A DNA stretch of 64,000 nucleotides from Cellulomonas hominis (lineage in GTDB: Bacteria; Actinomycetota; Actinomycetes; Actinomycetales; Cellulomonadaceae), in the NCBI RefSeq assembly GCF_014201095.1, contig NZ_JACHDN010000001.1:3224001-3288000 (forward strand). The letters run 5' to 3'. Each line of letters begins with the position of its first letter. Position 1 is the stretch's first letter. A program made the position numbers and the translations under genes. Of this stretch, positions 1 to 11,126 are shown one piece after another. The notes below the pieces were generated by a model. That model ran no database searches, was not told the DNA's origin, and saw only the letters and a list, made by a program, of their open reading frames with translations.

Positions 1-1273
1 CATCCAGGGGCTCGGCGGCGGCGGGCTGATCATCCTGTCGCAGGCGATCATCGCGGACATCGTGCCCGCGAAGGACCGCGGGAAGTACATGGGGCCGATG
101 GGCGCGCTGTTCGGCGTCTCGGCCGTCGCGGGTCCGCTCCTCGGCGGCCTGTTCACCGACCACGCGGACTGGCGCTGGTGCTTCTGGGTCAACATCCCGG
201 TCGGCATCGCGGCGTTCGTCACCGCGTGGTTCACGCTCAAGCTTCCGTCGCACCGCTCGGGCCGCCGCCTGGACGTCGCGGGCATCGTGCTGCTGACGCT
301 CGCCACCTCCGGCATCGTGCTCGTGACGTCGTGGACGTCGCTGACGGGCGCGGGCGGCTACGACTGGTCCGATTCGCGCCTGGTCGGCCTGCTGGTCGGC
401 ACCGTCGTCGCGATCGGCCTGTTCATCGCGGTCGAGCTGCGCGCCGTCGAGCCCATCCTCCCGCTGCGGCTGTTCAAGAACCCGACGTTCACCCTGGCCA
501 CGGGGATCGGCCTGGTCATCGGCATGGGCATGTTCGCCTCGCTGGCGTTCCTGCCGACGTTCCTGCAGATGTCCACCGGCTCGGGCGTGACCGAGTCCGG
601 CCTGCTCATGCTGCCGATGACCGTGGGCGTCATGCTCACCGCGATCGGCTCCGGCGTCGCGATCACGCGGACCGGCCGGTACAAGGCGTTCCCGATCGTC
701 GGCATGGGCATCACGACGGTCGGCCTGGCGTGGCTGACCACCATCACCGGCGACATGTCGATGGTGCTGTTCGGCGTGATGATCTTCGTGCTCGGCGCGG
801 GCCTCGGCCTCGTGATGCAGACGATCGTGCTGGCGGTGCAGAACTCCGTCGACCCGCACGAGCTCGGCACCGCGACCAGCGCGAACAACTTCTTCCGCGA
901 GATCGGCGCGGCGGTCGGCACGGCGCTGTTCAGCACGATCTTCACCACCCGCCTGTCGACCCGGCTCGAGGACGTGTTCGCCGGGGTGCCCGCGGGCGGC
1001 GTCGACGCCTCGGGCGGCGCGGAGTCGCTGACCCCGGGCCTCGTGGCGCAGCTCCCCGAGGCGCTGCACGACGGCGTGGTCACGGCGTACACCGAGGCGC
1101 TGGCCCCGGCGTTCTGGTACCTGGTGCCGCTGCTGGCGCTCGGCTTCGTCCTCACGCTGTTCCTGCGCGAGGTGAAGCTGTCCGACGTGGCGGGCATGGT
1201 GGCGCGCGGCGAGGCCACGGCGGCACCGGCCGCACCGGCGGCCGCCGACCCGGTCGGCTCGGACGCCCGGTAG
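1..1273 (+). CDS. MFS drug-efflux transporter (DHA2/EmrB-QacA type), 5' truncated
   Basis: The reading frame is open from base 2 at the window edge, so the true start lies upstream. The first visible residues (IQGLGGGGLIILSQ, then IVPAKDRGKYMG) match the conserved region after TM4 of 14-TM proton-coupled multidrug exporters. About nine or ten hydrophobic segments follow, then a short Ala/Pro-rich cytoplasmic tail. The family exports drugs and other hydrophobic compounds across the inner membrane; the substrate here cannot be told. An internal GTG at 62 is in frame but would drop the QGxGGG motif, so it is not the start. DUF4233 begins 10 bases after the stop. Confidence 0.88.
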   Translation, partial: IQGLGGGGLIILSQAIIADIVPAKDRGKYMGPMGALFGVSAVAGPLLGGLFTDHADWRWCFWVNIPVGIAAFVTAWFTLKLPSHRSGRRLDVAGIVLLTLATSGIVLVTSWTSLTGAGGYDWSDSRLVGLLVGTVVAIGLFIAVELRAVEPILPLRLFKNPTFTLATGIGLVIGMGMFASLAFLPTFLQMSTGSGVTESGLLMLPMTVGVMLTAIGSGVAITRTGRYKAFPIVGMGITTVGLAWLTTITGDMSMVLFGVMIFVLGAGLGLVMQTIVLAVQNSVDPHELGTATSANNFFREIGAAVGTALFSTIFTTRLSTRLEDVFAGVPAGGVDASGGAESLTPGLVAQLPEALHDGVVTAYTEALAPAFWYLVPLLALGFVLTLFLREVKLSDVAGMVARGEATAAPAAPAAADPVGSDAR

Positions 1274-1283
1274 CCTGCGCGGG

Positions 1284-1700
1284 ATGAGCATGCACGCCCC
1301 GCGGCCCGGGCGCCCGAAGCGTCCCGCGAAGCCCCAGTTCACCTCGATGATCCTGGTCCTCGAGGGCGTGCTGGTGCTGTTCGCGGCGCTGACGGCGCAC
1401 GGGCTCGCGGCGGCGGGCGTCACCGCGACCCCGCCGGAGGTGCTCTGGCCGGTCGCGGGCGCGATGTTCGTGGTCCTCGTCGTGCTGTCCCGGCTCGTGA
1501 CCGCCCCCGGCGGCTACGTGGCCGGGTCGGTGGCGCAGGTGCTCGTCATCGCGTGCGGCGTGGTGATCCCGCTGATGTACGCCCTCGGCATCCTGTTCGC
1601 CGTCCTCTGGGTGGTGTCGCTGCGGCTCGGCGCCCGCATCGACCGGGAGCGCGCGGAGTACGACGCGGCGCACCCCGACTCGGGTGGCGCCGCCGGTTAG
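1284..1700 (+). CDS. DUF4233 small membrane protein
   Basis: The product is 138 residues with a basic N-terminus (about residues 1-20), about four hydrophobic segments (roughly residues 22-120), and a short charged tail. Size, hydropathy and position directly before ndk match the actinobacterial DUF4233 family, often found between folC and ndk. Here folC is not directly upstream; an MFS gene takes its place. ATG 1284 is used; ATG 1290 is an equally possible start two codons in. Function is unknown. Confidence 0.75.
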   Translation: MSMHAPRPGRPKRPAKPQFTSMILVLEGVLVLFAALTAHGLAAAGVTATPPEVLWPVAGAMFVVLVVLSRLVTAPGGYVAGSVAQVLVIACGVVIPLMYALGILFAVLWVVSLRLGARIDRERAEYDAAHPDSGGAAG

Positions 1701-1710
1701 GGTGACGCCC

Positions 1711-2142
1711 ATGAGCGACATCCAGCGCACCCTCGTCCTGGTCAAGCCCGACGGCATCGCCCGTGGACTGGCGGGGGAGGTCCTGCGCCGCGTCGAGGCC
1801 AAGGGCTACACCCTGGCGGCCGTCGAGCTGCGCACCGCCGACGACGCCCTGCTCCAGGCGCACTACGCCGAGCACGAGGGCAAGCCGTTCTTCGGCCCGC
1901 TCGTCGAGTTCATGAAGTCCGGCCCGGTGCTCGCGGTCGTGGCCGAGGGGCACCGCGTCATCGAGGGCTTCCGGTCGCTGGCCGGCGCCACCGACCCGAC
2001 GACCGCCGCGCCCGGCACCATCCGCGGCGACCTCGGCCGGGAGTGGGGCCTGAAGGTCACCCAGAACCTCGTGCACGGGTCGGACTCCCCGGAGTCGGCG
2101 GAGCGCGAGATCGCCCTGTGGTTCCCCGCGCTCGCGCGCTGA
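1711..2142 (+). CDS. ndk: Nucleoside diphosphate kinase
   Basis: The enzyme transfers the gamma phosphate of ATP to nucleoside diphosphates through a phosphohistidine, balancing NTP and dNTP pools in the cytoplasm. The 143-residue length is typical. The N-terminus (TLVLVKPDG) and the active-site stretch NLVHGSDS, with the catalytic His, are present. The frame is open further upstream to a GTG at 1684, but that would overlap DUF4233 and add nine residues absent from the family, so ATG 1711 is preferred. The usual GRN before the active site reads VTQN here, a minor variation. Confidence 0.95.
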   Translation: MSDIQRTLVLVKPDGIARGLAGEVLRRVEAKGYTLAAVELRTADDALLQAHYAEHEGKPFFGPLVEFMKSGPVLAVVAEGHRVIEGFRSLAGATDPTTAAPGTIRGDLGREWGLKVTQNLVHGSDSPESAEREIALWFPALAR

Positions 2143-2188
2143 CCCCCGCCTCGCGGGTCCGGCGGCCGCACGCCACTAGGCTGCCGCC

Positions 2189-5100
2189 GTGCACCTGAAG
2201 ACGCTCACCCTGCGGGGGTTCAAGTCGTTCGCCTCGGCGACGACGCTGCACCTCGAGCCGGGCGTGACCTGCGTCGTCGGGCCGAACGGCTCCGGGAAGT
2301 CGAACGTCGTCGACGCGCTCGCCTGGGTGATGGGCGAGCAGGGGGCCAAGTCCCTGCGCGGCGGCAAGATGGAGGACGTCATCTTCGCCGGCACGGCCGG
2401 GCGCCCGCCGCTCGGCCGTGCCGAGGTGTCGCTGACCATCGACAACGCCGACGGCGCGCTGCCGATCGAGTACACCGAGGTGACGATCTCGCGGACGCTG
2501 TTCCGCAACGGCGGGTCGGAGTACGCGATCAACGGCCGGGCCTGCCGGCTGCTGGACATCCAGGACCTGCTGTCCGACTCCGGCCTGGGCCGCGAGATGC
2601 ACGTCATCGTCGGGCAGGGGCAGCTCGACGCGGTGCTGCGCGCGACGCCCGAGGAGCGGCGCGGGTTCATCGAGGAGGCCGCGGGCGTCCTCAAGCACCG
2701 CAAGCGCAAGGAGAAGGCGCTCCGCAAGCTCGACGCGATGCAGGCGAACCTCACGCGCCTGACCGACCTCACCGGGGAGCTGCGCCGCCAGCTCGGGCCG
2801 CTGGGCCGGCAGGCGGAGGTCGCCCGCAGGGCGCAGACCGTGCAGGCCGACCTGCGCGACGCCCGGGCCCGCCTGCTCGCCGACGACCTGGCGCAGCTCA
2901 CGGCGACCCTGGAGCAGGAGATCGCCGACGACACCGCCCTGCGCGCCCGCCGCGCCGAGGCGGAGGCCGCCCTGGACGCGGCCCGCGCCCGCCTGGCGGC
3001 CCTGGAGCGCGAGGCGGCGGAGGCGGCGCCGGCGCTGGGGGAGGCGTCGAACCTCTGGTACCAGCTGTCCTCCCTGCGCGAGCGCCTGCGCGGCACGGCG
3101 TCGCTCGCCGCGGACCGCGCGCGCCTGCTGGGCACCGCGGCGCCGGAGCCGGCCCGCGGCCAGGACCCGGACGAGCTCGAGCGGCAGGCGGAGCGCGTGC
3201 GCGCCTCCGAGGCCGAGCTCGCCGCCGAGGTGGACGTGGCCCGCGCCGGGCTCACGACGGCGCAGGAGGCCCGGCAGCAGGCCGAGGCCGACGCGGCCGC
3301 GGCGGAGAAGGCGCTGGCCACCGTGCTGCGCGGGGCCGCGGACCGGCGCGAGGGCCTGGCCCGGCTGGCCGGTCAGGTCGGCGCGCGCCGCAGCCGCCTG
3401 GAGGCGACCGAGGCGGAGATCGGCCGGCTGCGCGGCACGCTCACCGAGGCGGAGCGCCGGGGGCACGAGGCGACCGTCGAGTTCGCCGCCCTGGAGACGC
3501 AGGTCGCGGGCGTCGAGGAGGGCGAGGAGGGCCTGGACGCGGCGCACGAGGTCGCCGCGGAGGCCGTCGAGACGACGTCCGCCCGGGTCCGGGAGCTGGT
3601 GCAGGCGCTGGACGAGGCCGAGCGGGAGCGCGCCGCCCTGCAGTCCCGGATCGAGACGCTCGAGCTGAGCCTGACCCGCAAGGACGGCGCGGGCGCGCTG
3701 CTCGCCTCGGACGGCCTGGCCGGCGTCGTCGGCTCGCTGGCCGCGCTGATCGCCGTGGCGCCCGCCGACGAGGAGGCCGTCGTCGCCGCCCTCGGGGCGT
3801 CCGCCGACGCGGTGGCGGTCGAGTCGGTCGAGGCCGCGGTGGACGCGATCCGGTACCTGCGCGAGCAGGACGCCGGGCGCGCCGGGCTCGTGGTCGCGGA
3901 CGCCGGGGTGGCCGACGACGCCCCCGGCGACGCGCCGGCCGGGGCCGCGTGGGCGCTCGACCTGGTGCAGGCCCCGCCGACGGTGCTGCCCGCGGTGCGC
4001 CGGCTGCTGCGCGGCGTCGCGGTCGTGGACGACCTGGTCGCCGCGCGCGTCGTGCTGCGGGACCGGCCCGACCTGGTGGTGGCCACCCGCGGCGGCGACG
4101 TGCTGGCCGCGCACCGGGCGTCGGGCGGCTCCGCGACCGCGCCGAGCGCGCTGCACCTGCAGGCCGCCCTGGACGAGGCGCGGCAGGGGGCGGACGCCGC
4201 GGCCGCGCGGGCCGAGCAGTCCCGGTTCGCGATCGTCGGCGCGCGCGAGGCCGAGGAGCGCGCCCGCGCGGAGTTCCAGGACACGCTCGACCGGCTGAAC
4301 GAGAACGACGCGGCGCTGGCCGCGGTCGCGGAACAGCTCGGTCACCTGGGCGCGACCGCGCGGGCCGCCCGCGCCGAGGCGGAGCGGGTGCAGGCCTCGC
4401 TGACGGCGGCCGAGCAGGCGCTCGCCGAGGGCGCGGCCGAGCTCGCCGAGCTCACCGAGCGGCTCGCCGCCGCCGAGGCCGAGCCCGCCGACACCGACGC
4501 GGCGATCGAGGAGCGCACCGCGGAGCGCGACGCCGCGGGGGAGGCCGCCACGGCCGCGCGCGCCCGGGAGACCGAGGCCCGGCTCACGCTGCGCACCGCG
4601 GAGGAGCGCGCCCGCGCGCTGTCCGGCCGCGCCGAGTCGCTGGCCCGCGCCGCCCGCACCGAGCGCGCGGCGCGCGAGAAGGCCGCCGAGCGCGAGCGGG
4701 CCCGGGCCCGGCAGGTCGCCGTCGCGGCGGCGGTGGCGCAGGGCGCCGCGCACGCCCTCGGCCTGATCGAGCACGCGCTGCAGCGCGCCGCGGACGAGCG
4801 GGACGCCGCCGAGGCCGCCCGCGCCGAGCGGGAGACCGCCCTGGGCGCGGTGCGCACGCAGGTGGACGAGCGGCAGCGCGAGGTCGCGCACCTCACCGAC
4901 GCGGCGCACCGCGACGAGGTGGCCCGCGCCGAGCAGCGGCTGCGGGTCGAGCAGCTCCAGGCCCGGGCCGTCGAGGACCTGGGCATCGACCCGGCGGTGC
5001 TGGTCGAGGAGTTCGGGCCGCACCGCGCCGTGCCCGTGCTGACCCCGCCCGGCCCGGACGCCGAGGACGCGCCGCCCGCCGAGGTGCCGTACGTGCGCGC

Positions 5101-5761
5101 CGAGCAGGAGAAGCGCCTGCGGGCCGCGGAGCGCGCGCTGTCCCAGCTCGGCCGGGTGAACCCGCTGGCGCTGGAGGAGTTCGCGGCGCTGGAGGAGCGG
5201 CACAAGTTCCTGGTCGAGCAGCTCGCGGACCTCAAGAAGTCGCGCGCCGACCTGCTGGAGATCGTCCGGGAGATCGACGAGCGGGTCGAGCAGGTGTTCG
5301 CCGACGCCTACCGGGACACCGCCGCGCAGTTCGACCGGGTCTTCCCGCGGCTGTTCCCGGGCGGCGAGGGCCGGCTGGTGCTCACCGACCCGTCCGACAT
5401 GCTCACCACCGGCATCGAGGTCGAGGCGCGGCCGGCCGGCAAGAAGGTCAAGCGGCTGTCGCTGCTGTCCGGCGGCGAGCGCTCGCTGACGGCGGTCGCC
5501 CTGCTGGTCGCGATCTTCAAGGCCCGGCCCAGCCCGTTCTACGTGATGGACGAGGTCGAGGCGGCGCTCGACGACGCCAACCTGGGCCGGCTGCTCGAGA
5601 TCTTCCGCGAGCTGCAGGAGGACTCCCAGCTCATCGTCGTCACGCACCAGAAGCGGACGATGGAGATCGCCGACGCGCTGTACGGCGTGACGATGCGCGG
5701 CGACGGTGTGACGACCGTCATCAGCCAGCGGATCCGCGAGGAGGCCGGGGCCCCGGCCTGA
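2189..5761 (+). CDS. smc: Chromosome segregation ATPase SMC
   Basis: The product is 1190 residues, the full SMC length. Residues 31-38 are the Walker A motif (GPNGSGKS), followed by about 470 residues of Ala/Glu/Arg-rich coiled coil, a hinge around 507-640, a second coiled coil, and the C-terminal head with the ABC signature SGGERSL (about 1094-1100) and the Walker B/D-loop with Asp1121. The dimer works with ScpA and ScpB (not in this window) to compact and separate the chromosome. GTG 2189 is the start, giving the family N-terminus MHLKTLTLRGFKSF. It is followed by ftsY, as in many actinobacteria, with one small gene between. Confidence 0.96.
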   Translation: MHLKTLTLRGFKSFASATTLHLEPGVTCVVGPNGSGKSNVVDALAWVMGEQGAKSLRGGKMEDVIFAGTAGRPPLGRAEVSLTIDNADGALPIEYTEVTISRTLFRNGGSEYAINGRACRLLDIQDLLSDSGLGREMHVIVGQGQLDAVLRATPEERRGFIEEAAGVLKHRKRKEKALRKLDAMQANLTRLTDLTGELRRQLGPLGRQAEVARRAQTVQADLRDARARLLADDLAQLTATLEQEIADDTALRARRAEAEAALDAARARLAALEREAAEAAPALGEASNLWYQLSSLRERLRGTASLAADRARLLGTAAPEPARGQDPDELERQAERVRASEAELAAEVDVARAGLTTAQEARQQAEADAAAAEKALATVLRGAADRREGLARLAGQVGARRSRLEATEAEIGRLRGTLTEAERRGHEATVEFAALETQVAGVEEGEEGLDAAHEVAAEAVETTSARVRELVQALDEAERERAALQSRIETLELSLTRKDGAGALLASDGLAGVVGSLAALIAVAPADEEAVVAALGASADAVAVESVEAAVDAIRYLREQDAGRAGLVVADAGVADDAPGDAPAGAAWALDLVQAPPTVLPAVRRLLRGVAVVDDLVAARVVLRDRPDLVVATRGGDVLAAHRASGGSATAPSALHLQAALDEARQGADAAAARAEQSRFAIVGAREAEERARAEFQDTLDRLNENDAALAAVAEQLGHLGATARAARAEAERVQASLTAAEQALAEGAAELAELTERLAAAEAEPADTDAAIEERTAERDAAGEAATAARARETEARLTLRTAEERARALSGRAESLARAARTERAAREKAAERERARARQVAVAAAVAQGAAHALGLIEHALQRAADERDAAEAARAERETALGAVRTQVDERQREVAHLTDAAHRDEVARAEQRLRVEQLQARAVEDLGIDPAVLVEEFGPHRAVPVLTPPGPDAEDAPPAEVPYVRAEQEKRLRAAERALSQLGRVNPLALEEFAALEERHKFLVEQLADLKKSRADLLEIVREIDERVEQVFADAYRDTAAQFDRVFPRLFPGGEGRLVLTDPSDMLTTGIEVEARPAGKKVKRLSLLSGGERSLTAVALLVAIFKARPSPFYVMDEVEAALDDANLGRLLEIFRELQEDSQLIVVTHQKRTMEIADALYGVTMRGDGVTTVISQRIREEAGAPA

Positions 5762-5849
5762 GCGCCGCGCTGTGAAGATCTCGTGGGAGTTCCCGACGGC
5801 TCCGGCCCGTGACCGGGCGACGTCCAGGTTCGCGACGGAGAATCCTCCC

Positions 5850-6299
5850 ATGGGCGCATATCTGTGGGGGGTCGGGCTGGCCGTGCTGGCCGCGGTGGGG
5901 GTGATCGCCGCCGCGGGCGTCGCGAGCGACGGCGGGACGAGCCTGCGGGCGTTCTGGGCCGACCTCCGGGCGGGGCTGCGCCGCGTCAAGGACCGGTCCG
6001 CCCGCGACGAGGTCGACGAGGCCGAGCCGGTGGACGTGCCGTTCGAGCAGCTGTTCGCCGAGGCGTCCCAGCCGGACGACGGCTACCTGCAGCTCGACGA
6101 GCTGGCGGAGGTCATCGAGCGCACCGGGGAGCGGGCCGGGCGGCTGCTGCCGGGCCGCGCCGGCGAGCGTGAGCCGCACCCGCACGGCGCGGCGCCGCAG
6201 CCGCACACCGGCCGGCCGCGCACGCCGCGGCCGCACCCCGTCGCCGCGCGTCGCTCCGGGCACGTCCCGGCCGCGCCGCCGCGCGGCCACGACGGCTGA
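5850..6299 (+). CDS. Hypothetical membrane-anchored protein between smc and ftsY
   Basis: The product is 149 residues with one N-terminal transmembrane segment (about residues 4-25, Ala/Val/Gly-rich), then a hydrophilic, acidic, probably cytoplasmic region (about 30-90) and a Pro/Arg/His-rich tail. ATG 5850 is chosen because GGAG lies about 10 bases upstream and the hydrophobic segment then begins at once; a GTG at 5772 in the same frame would add 26 residues with no family support. The gene ends 12 bases before ftsY and is probably co-transcribed with it. I do not recognise a family. Confidence 0.6.
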   Translation: MGAYLWGVGLAVLAAVGVIAAAGVASDGGTSLRAFWADLRAGLRRVKDRSARDEVDEAEPVDVPFEQLFAEASQPDDGYLQLDELAEVIERTGERAGRLLPGRAGEREPHPHGAAPQPHTGRPRTPRPHPVAARRSGHVPAAPPRGHDG

Positions 6300-6311
6300 C
6301 ACACTGTCCCG

Positions 6312-7499
6312 GTGGACTCGAACGACCTCCTGACCCTGCTGCTCGTCGGCGTGCCCGCCCTCGCGATCGTGGGCGGCGGCGCCGCGGTGCTGACGCGCCG
6401 CCGCGGGCGCCCCGGCTCCGACGCCCCGGCCGGCGGCACGACGACCGCCGAGCGCCCGGCCGCCCCGGCCCCCGCCCCCGAGGCGGAGGCCCCCGAGGCG
6501 CCCGTCGTCGTGGCGCCCGAGCCGGAGGAGGCCGCCCAGCCCCCCGCGATCGAGGTCCCCGCGCCGGTCCCCGGCCGGCTCGCCCGCCTGCGCGACCGCC
6601 TGGCCCGCTCCGGCTCCCCGCTCGGCGCGCGCATGCTCCAGGTGCTGTCCCGCGACCACCTGACCGAGGACGACTGGGACGAGCTCGAGGAGACCCTCCT
6701 GCTCGCGGACGTCGGCGCCGGCCCGTCCGCCGACCTGGTCGACGCGCTGCGCACGCAGGCCCGCGTGCAGGGCCTCAAGGACCCGGCGCAGGTGCGGGCG
6801 CTGCTGCGCGAGCAGCTGCTCGCGCTGGTCGACCCGTCGCTCGACCGGTCGCTCGCGACTGCCCCGACGTCGGGGGAGGACGGCGCCCGCGTCCCCGCGG
6901 TCGTCCTGGTCGTCGGCGTCAACGGCACCGGCAAGACCACGACGGTCGGCAAGCTCGCGCGCGTGCTCGTCGCCGAGGACCGCGCGGTGCTGCTCGGCGC
7001 GGCCGACACGTTCCGGGCCGCGGCCGCCGACCAGCTGCAGACCTGGGGCTCCCGCGTCGGCGTGCGGACCGTGCGCGCCGACCGCGACGGGGCCGACCCG
7101 GCGTCCGTGGCGTTCGAGGCGGTCCGCGAGGGCGTGGCCGAGGGCGTGGACGTGGTGCTCGTGGACACCGCCGGGAGGCTGCAGAACAAGGCCGGCCTCA
7201 TGGACGAGCTCGGCAAGATCACCCGGGTCATCACCCGCACCGCGCCGCTGTCCGAGGTGCTGCTCGTGCTCGACGCCACCACCGGCCAGAACGGCATGAA
7301 CCAGGCCCGCGTCTTCGCGGAGGTCGCCGGGGTCACCGGCATCGTGCTCACCAAGCTCGACGGCACCGCCAAGGGCGGCATCGTCGTGGCGGTGCAGCGG
7401 GAGCTCGGCGTCCCGGTCAAGCTCGTCGGCCTCGGCGAGGGCCCGGACGACCTGGCGCCGTTCGACGCCGAGGAGTTCGTGGACGGCATCCTCGGCTGA
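6312..7499 (+). CDS. ftsY: Signal recognition particle receptor FtsY
   Basis: FtsY is the membrane-associated GTPase that docks SRP-bound ribosomes to the Sec translocon. The 395-residue product starts with a transmembrane-like segment (about residues 5-24), typical of actinobacterial FtsY, then an Ala/Pro/Glu-rich acidic linker, then the N and G domains. The G1 P-loop GVNGTGKT is at about 202-209, followed by DTFRAAAADQL, DTAGRLQNK and TKLDGTAKGG. The GTG start gives a membrane anchor right at the N-terminus. Its partner ffh lies 3.6 kb downstream. Confidence 0.95.
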   Translation: MDSNDLLTLLLVGVPALAIVGGGAAVLTRRRGRPGSDAPAGGTTTAERPAAPAPAPEAEAPEAPVVVAPEPEEAAQPPAIEVPAPVPGRLARLRDRLARSGSPLGARMLQVLSRDHLTEDDWDELEETLLLADVGAGPSADLVDALRTQARVQGLKDPAQVRALLREQLLALVDPSLDRSLATAPTSGEDGARVPAVVLVVGVNGTGKTTTVGKLARVLVAEDRAVLLGAADTFRAAAADQLQTWGSRVGVRTVRADRDGADPASVAFEAVREGVAEGVDVVLVDTAGRLQNKAGLMDELGKITRVITRTAPLSEVLLVLDATTGQNGMNQARVFAEVAGVTGIVLTKLDGTAKGGIVVAVQRELGVPVKLVGLGEGPDDLAPFDAEEFVDGILG

Positions 7500-7556
7500 C
7501 CACCGGCTGAGACGATCCCGGCCGCGTAACACAAAGTTGACGCGGCCCGGGTCGCC

Positions 7557-7594
7557 GTCACACCGGTGTAACGTCCGCCGTCATCCGCGGTAAC
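7557..7594 (+). promoter_or_regulatory. Probable GlnR operator upstream of amtB
   Basis: The amtB upstream region holds GTCAC (7557-7561), six bases, GTAAC (7568-7572), six bases, CGTCA, six bases, GTAAC (7590-7594). The two GTAAC sites are exactly 22 bases apart, which matches the repeat geometry of actinobacterial GlnR boxes (GTnAC half-sites separated by six bases). A further GTAAC is at 7526-7530. GlnR controls amtB-glnK-glnD in Streptomyces and mycobacteria under nitrogen limitation; binding here is inferred. Confidence 0.55.
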
Positions 7595-7656
7595 CCCGGT
7601 TCAGCAACCTGATCCCCGATCCGGCCGCTCGGCTGGCGAGGGGAGAGGCGTTCCAC

Positions 7657-9311
<1,655 letters not shown>

Positions 9312-9332
9312 CCGGACGGCGCGCCGCGTCGC

Positions 9333-11099
9333 ATGGCTGAGACCCCTGAGGTCCCGCACCCCCGCGAACCGGTGGGGGTGCGGGACCTCCGCTCTGAGCG
9401 GCTCGCGCTGGCGACCCGCCTGTCCGGCCCGGACGCCGACGGCGCCGCGCGGCGGACCGCCGTGTCCGACCTGGTGCTCCGCCGGCTGGCCGAGCTCTGG
9501 GAGCAGGCGACCGAGGGCCGCGAGACCCCCGGCGTCGCGCTCGGGGCCGTCGGCTCGGTCGGCCGCGGCGACGCGAGCCCGGCCAGCGACCTGGACCTGC
9601 TGCTGGTGCACGAGGGGCGGGGGCGGGCCGCGGACGAGCTCGCCCGGCTCGCGGACCGGCTCTGGTACCCGGTGTGGGACGCGGGCCTGGACCTCGACCA
9701 CTCGGTGCGCTCGCTCGCGCAGTGCCGCCAGGTCGCGTCGCGGGACCTGCCCGCCGCGGTGGGCCTGCTCGACCTGCGGCCGGTCGCGGGGGACCCGGGC
9801 ATCGTGCACCGCGCCCGCTCGGCCCTGCTCGCCGACTGGCGGTCCGCGGCGCGGCGCCGCCTGCCCGAGCTGCTGGCCTCCACCCGGCAGCGCGCCGAGC
9901 GGCACGGCGAGCTCGCGTACCTCATCGAGCCGGACCTCAAGGAGGCCCGCGGCGGCATCCGGGACGCGGTCGTTCTGTCCGCTCTCGCCGCGACCTGGCT
10001 GACGGACCGGCCGCACGGCGCCGTCGACCGCGCGCACGCGCACCTGCTGGACGTGCGCGACGCCGTGCAGACCGTGACGCGCCGGCACACCAACCGCCTG
10101 CTGCTGGCGGACCAGGACGAGGTCGCCGAGCTGATCGGCATCGGCGACCGGGACGACCTGCTCGCCTCCCTCGCGGAGGCCGGCCGCGTCATCTCCTACG
10201 CCCTGGACACGACCGCCCGGAACGCCCGGCAGGCGCTCGCCCGCCCGGTCCGCGCGCCCGTGCTCGTCCGGGGGCGCCGCACCCCGCCGCGGCTGCGGAC
10301 GGTCGCCGAGGGGCTGGTCGAGCACGACGGGGAGCTCGTGCTCGCCGCGGACGCCCGCCCGGCCACCGACCCGCTGCTGTCCCTGCGCGCCGCCGCGACC
10401 GCCGCGCGCAGCGGGCTGACGCTGTCGCCGATCACCATCGCGAGCCTGACGCGGACGCCGCCGCTACCGGCGCCGTGGCCGAAGGCCGCGCGGACGCTGC
10501 TGGTGCAGCTCCTGGCGACCGGGCCCGCGCAGGTGCCGGTCTGGGAGGCGCTCGACCTCGCCGGGGTCGTCACCACCTGGATCCCCGAGTGGGCCGGCGT
10601 GCGGAACCGGCCGCAGCGCTCGCCGATCCACCGCCACACGGTCGACCGGCACCTGGTCGAGGCGGCGGCGCGGGCCGCGGCGCTGCGCCGGGACGTCGAG
10701 CGCGGCGACCTGCTGCTCGTCGCGGCGCTGCTGCACGACATCGGCAAGCGCGCGGGCGCCGCCGACCACTCCGCGGAGGGCGCCCGGCTGGCGGTGCCGA
10801 TCGTGCAGCGGATGGGGTTCGGGCCCGCCGACGTGGCGGACGTCGCGCTCCTGGTCCGGGAGCACCTGACGCTCGCCGACCTGGCCACCGGCTCCGACCC
10901 CGACGACCCCGCGACGGTGGACGCGCTGCTGGCCGCGGTGGACCACCGGCCCGACCTGCTGACCCTGCTGCGCGCGCTCACCGAGGCCGACGCGTCGTCC
11001 GCCGGGCCGACCGCCTGGACTGCGTGGCGCGCCCAGCTCGTCGACGACCTCGTGACGCGGGCGTCGGCCCGGCTGGCGGGTACGCTGGGACGTCCCTGA
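9333..11099 (+). CDS. glnD: PII nucleotidyltransferase GlnD, short form without ACT domains
   Basis: GlnD adds or removes a nucleotide on the PII T-loop. The nucleotidyltransferase motif [17 protein letters not shown] is at about residues 74-90 and the HD-domain motif LLHDIGKR near 466-473 with His468-Asp469. The product ends at residue 588, about 115 residues past the HD motif. Family members are usually about 750-900 residues with two C-terminal ACT domains that sense glutamine; neither is present, and ffh starts 27 bases later, so a nearby frameshift cannot supply them. The start is uncertain: ATG 9333 puts a long hairpin inside codons 6-19, while GTG 9378, in the hairpin's right arm, would give [11 protein letters not shown]. 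Confidence 0.85.
   Translation: MAETPEVPHPREPVGVRDLRSERLALATRLSGPDADGAARRTAVSDLVLRRLAELWEQATEGRETPGVALGAVGSVGRGDASPASDLDLLLVHEGRGRAADELARLADRLWYPVWDAGLDLDHSVRSLAQCRQVASRDLPAAVGLLDLRPVAGDPGIVHRARSALLADWRSAARRRLPELLASTRQRAERHGELAYLIEPDLKEARGGIRDAVVLSALAATWLTDRPHGAVDRAHAHLLDVRDAVQTVTRRHTNRLLLADQDEVAELIGIGDRDDLLASLAEAGRVISYALDTTARNARQALARPVRAPVLVRGRRTPPRLRTVAEGLVEHDGELVLAADARPATDPLLSLRAAATAARSGLTLSPITIASLTRTPPLPAPWPKAARTLLVQLLATGPAQVPVWEALDLAGVVTTWIPEWAGVRNRPQRSPIHRHTVDRHLVEAAARAAALRRDVERGDLLLVAALLHDIGKRAGAADHSAEGARLAVPIVQRMGFGPADVADVALLVREHLTLADLATGSDPDDPATVDALLAAVDHRPDLLTLLRALTEADASSAGPTAWTAWRAQLVDDLVTRASARLAGTLGRP
9348..9389 (+). terminator. Perfect 16-bp stem-loop between glnK and glnD
   Basis: The left arm GAGGTCCCGCACCCCC (9348-9363) and the right arm (9374-9389) are exact reverse complements around a 10-base loop. 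There is no T-run, as is common for terminators in very GC-rich actinobacteria. It lies just after glnK and at the very start of glnD, so it may reduce glnD expression relative to amtB-glnK or shield the glnD start. Confidence 0.6.
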
Positions 11100-11126
11100 C
11101 CGCCGAGAGAGCGTGAGGTTCGCGCG

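Noticed and set aside
5772..5849. Upstream GTG start for the small protein between smc and ftsY
   Set aside because: The added 26 residues are not hydrophobic or family-like, and ATG 5850 has a good ribosome binding site.
2057..5989. Very long open frame on the minus strand opposite smc
   Set aside because: Its product is Arg/Leu/Gly-rich low complexity, it has no ribosome binding site, and smc on the other strand is a clear full-length gene. In GC-rich DNA antisense frames stay open by chance.
11099..11126. Frameshift that would restore GlnD ACT domains
   Set aside because: Only 27 bases separate glnD from ffh, far too few for two domains of about 70 residues; no ACT-like sequence is seen in other frames.
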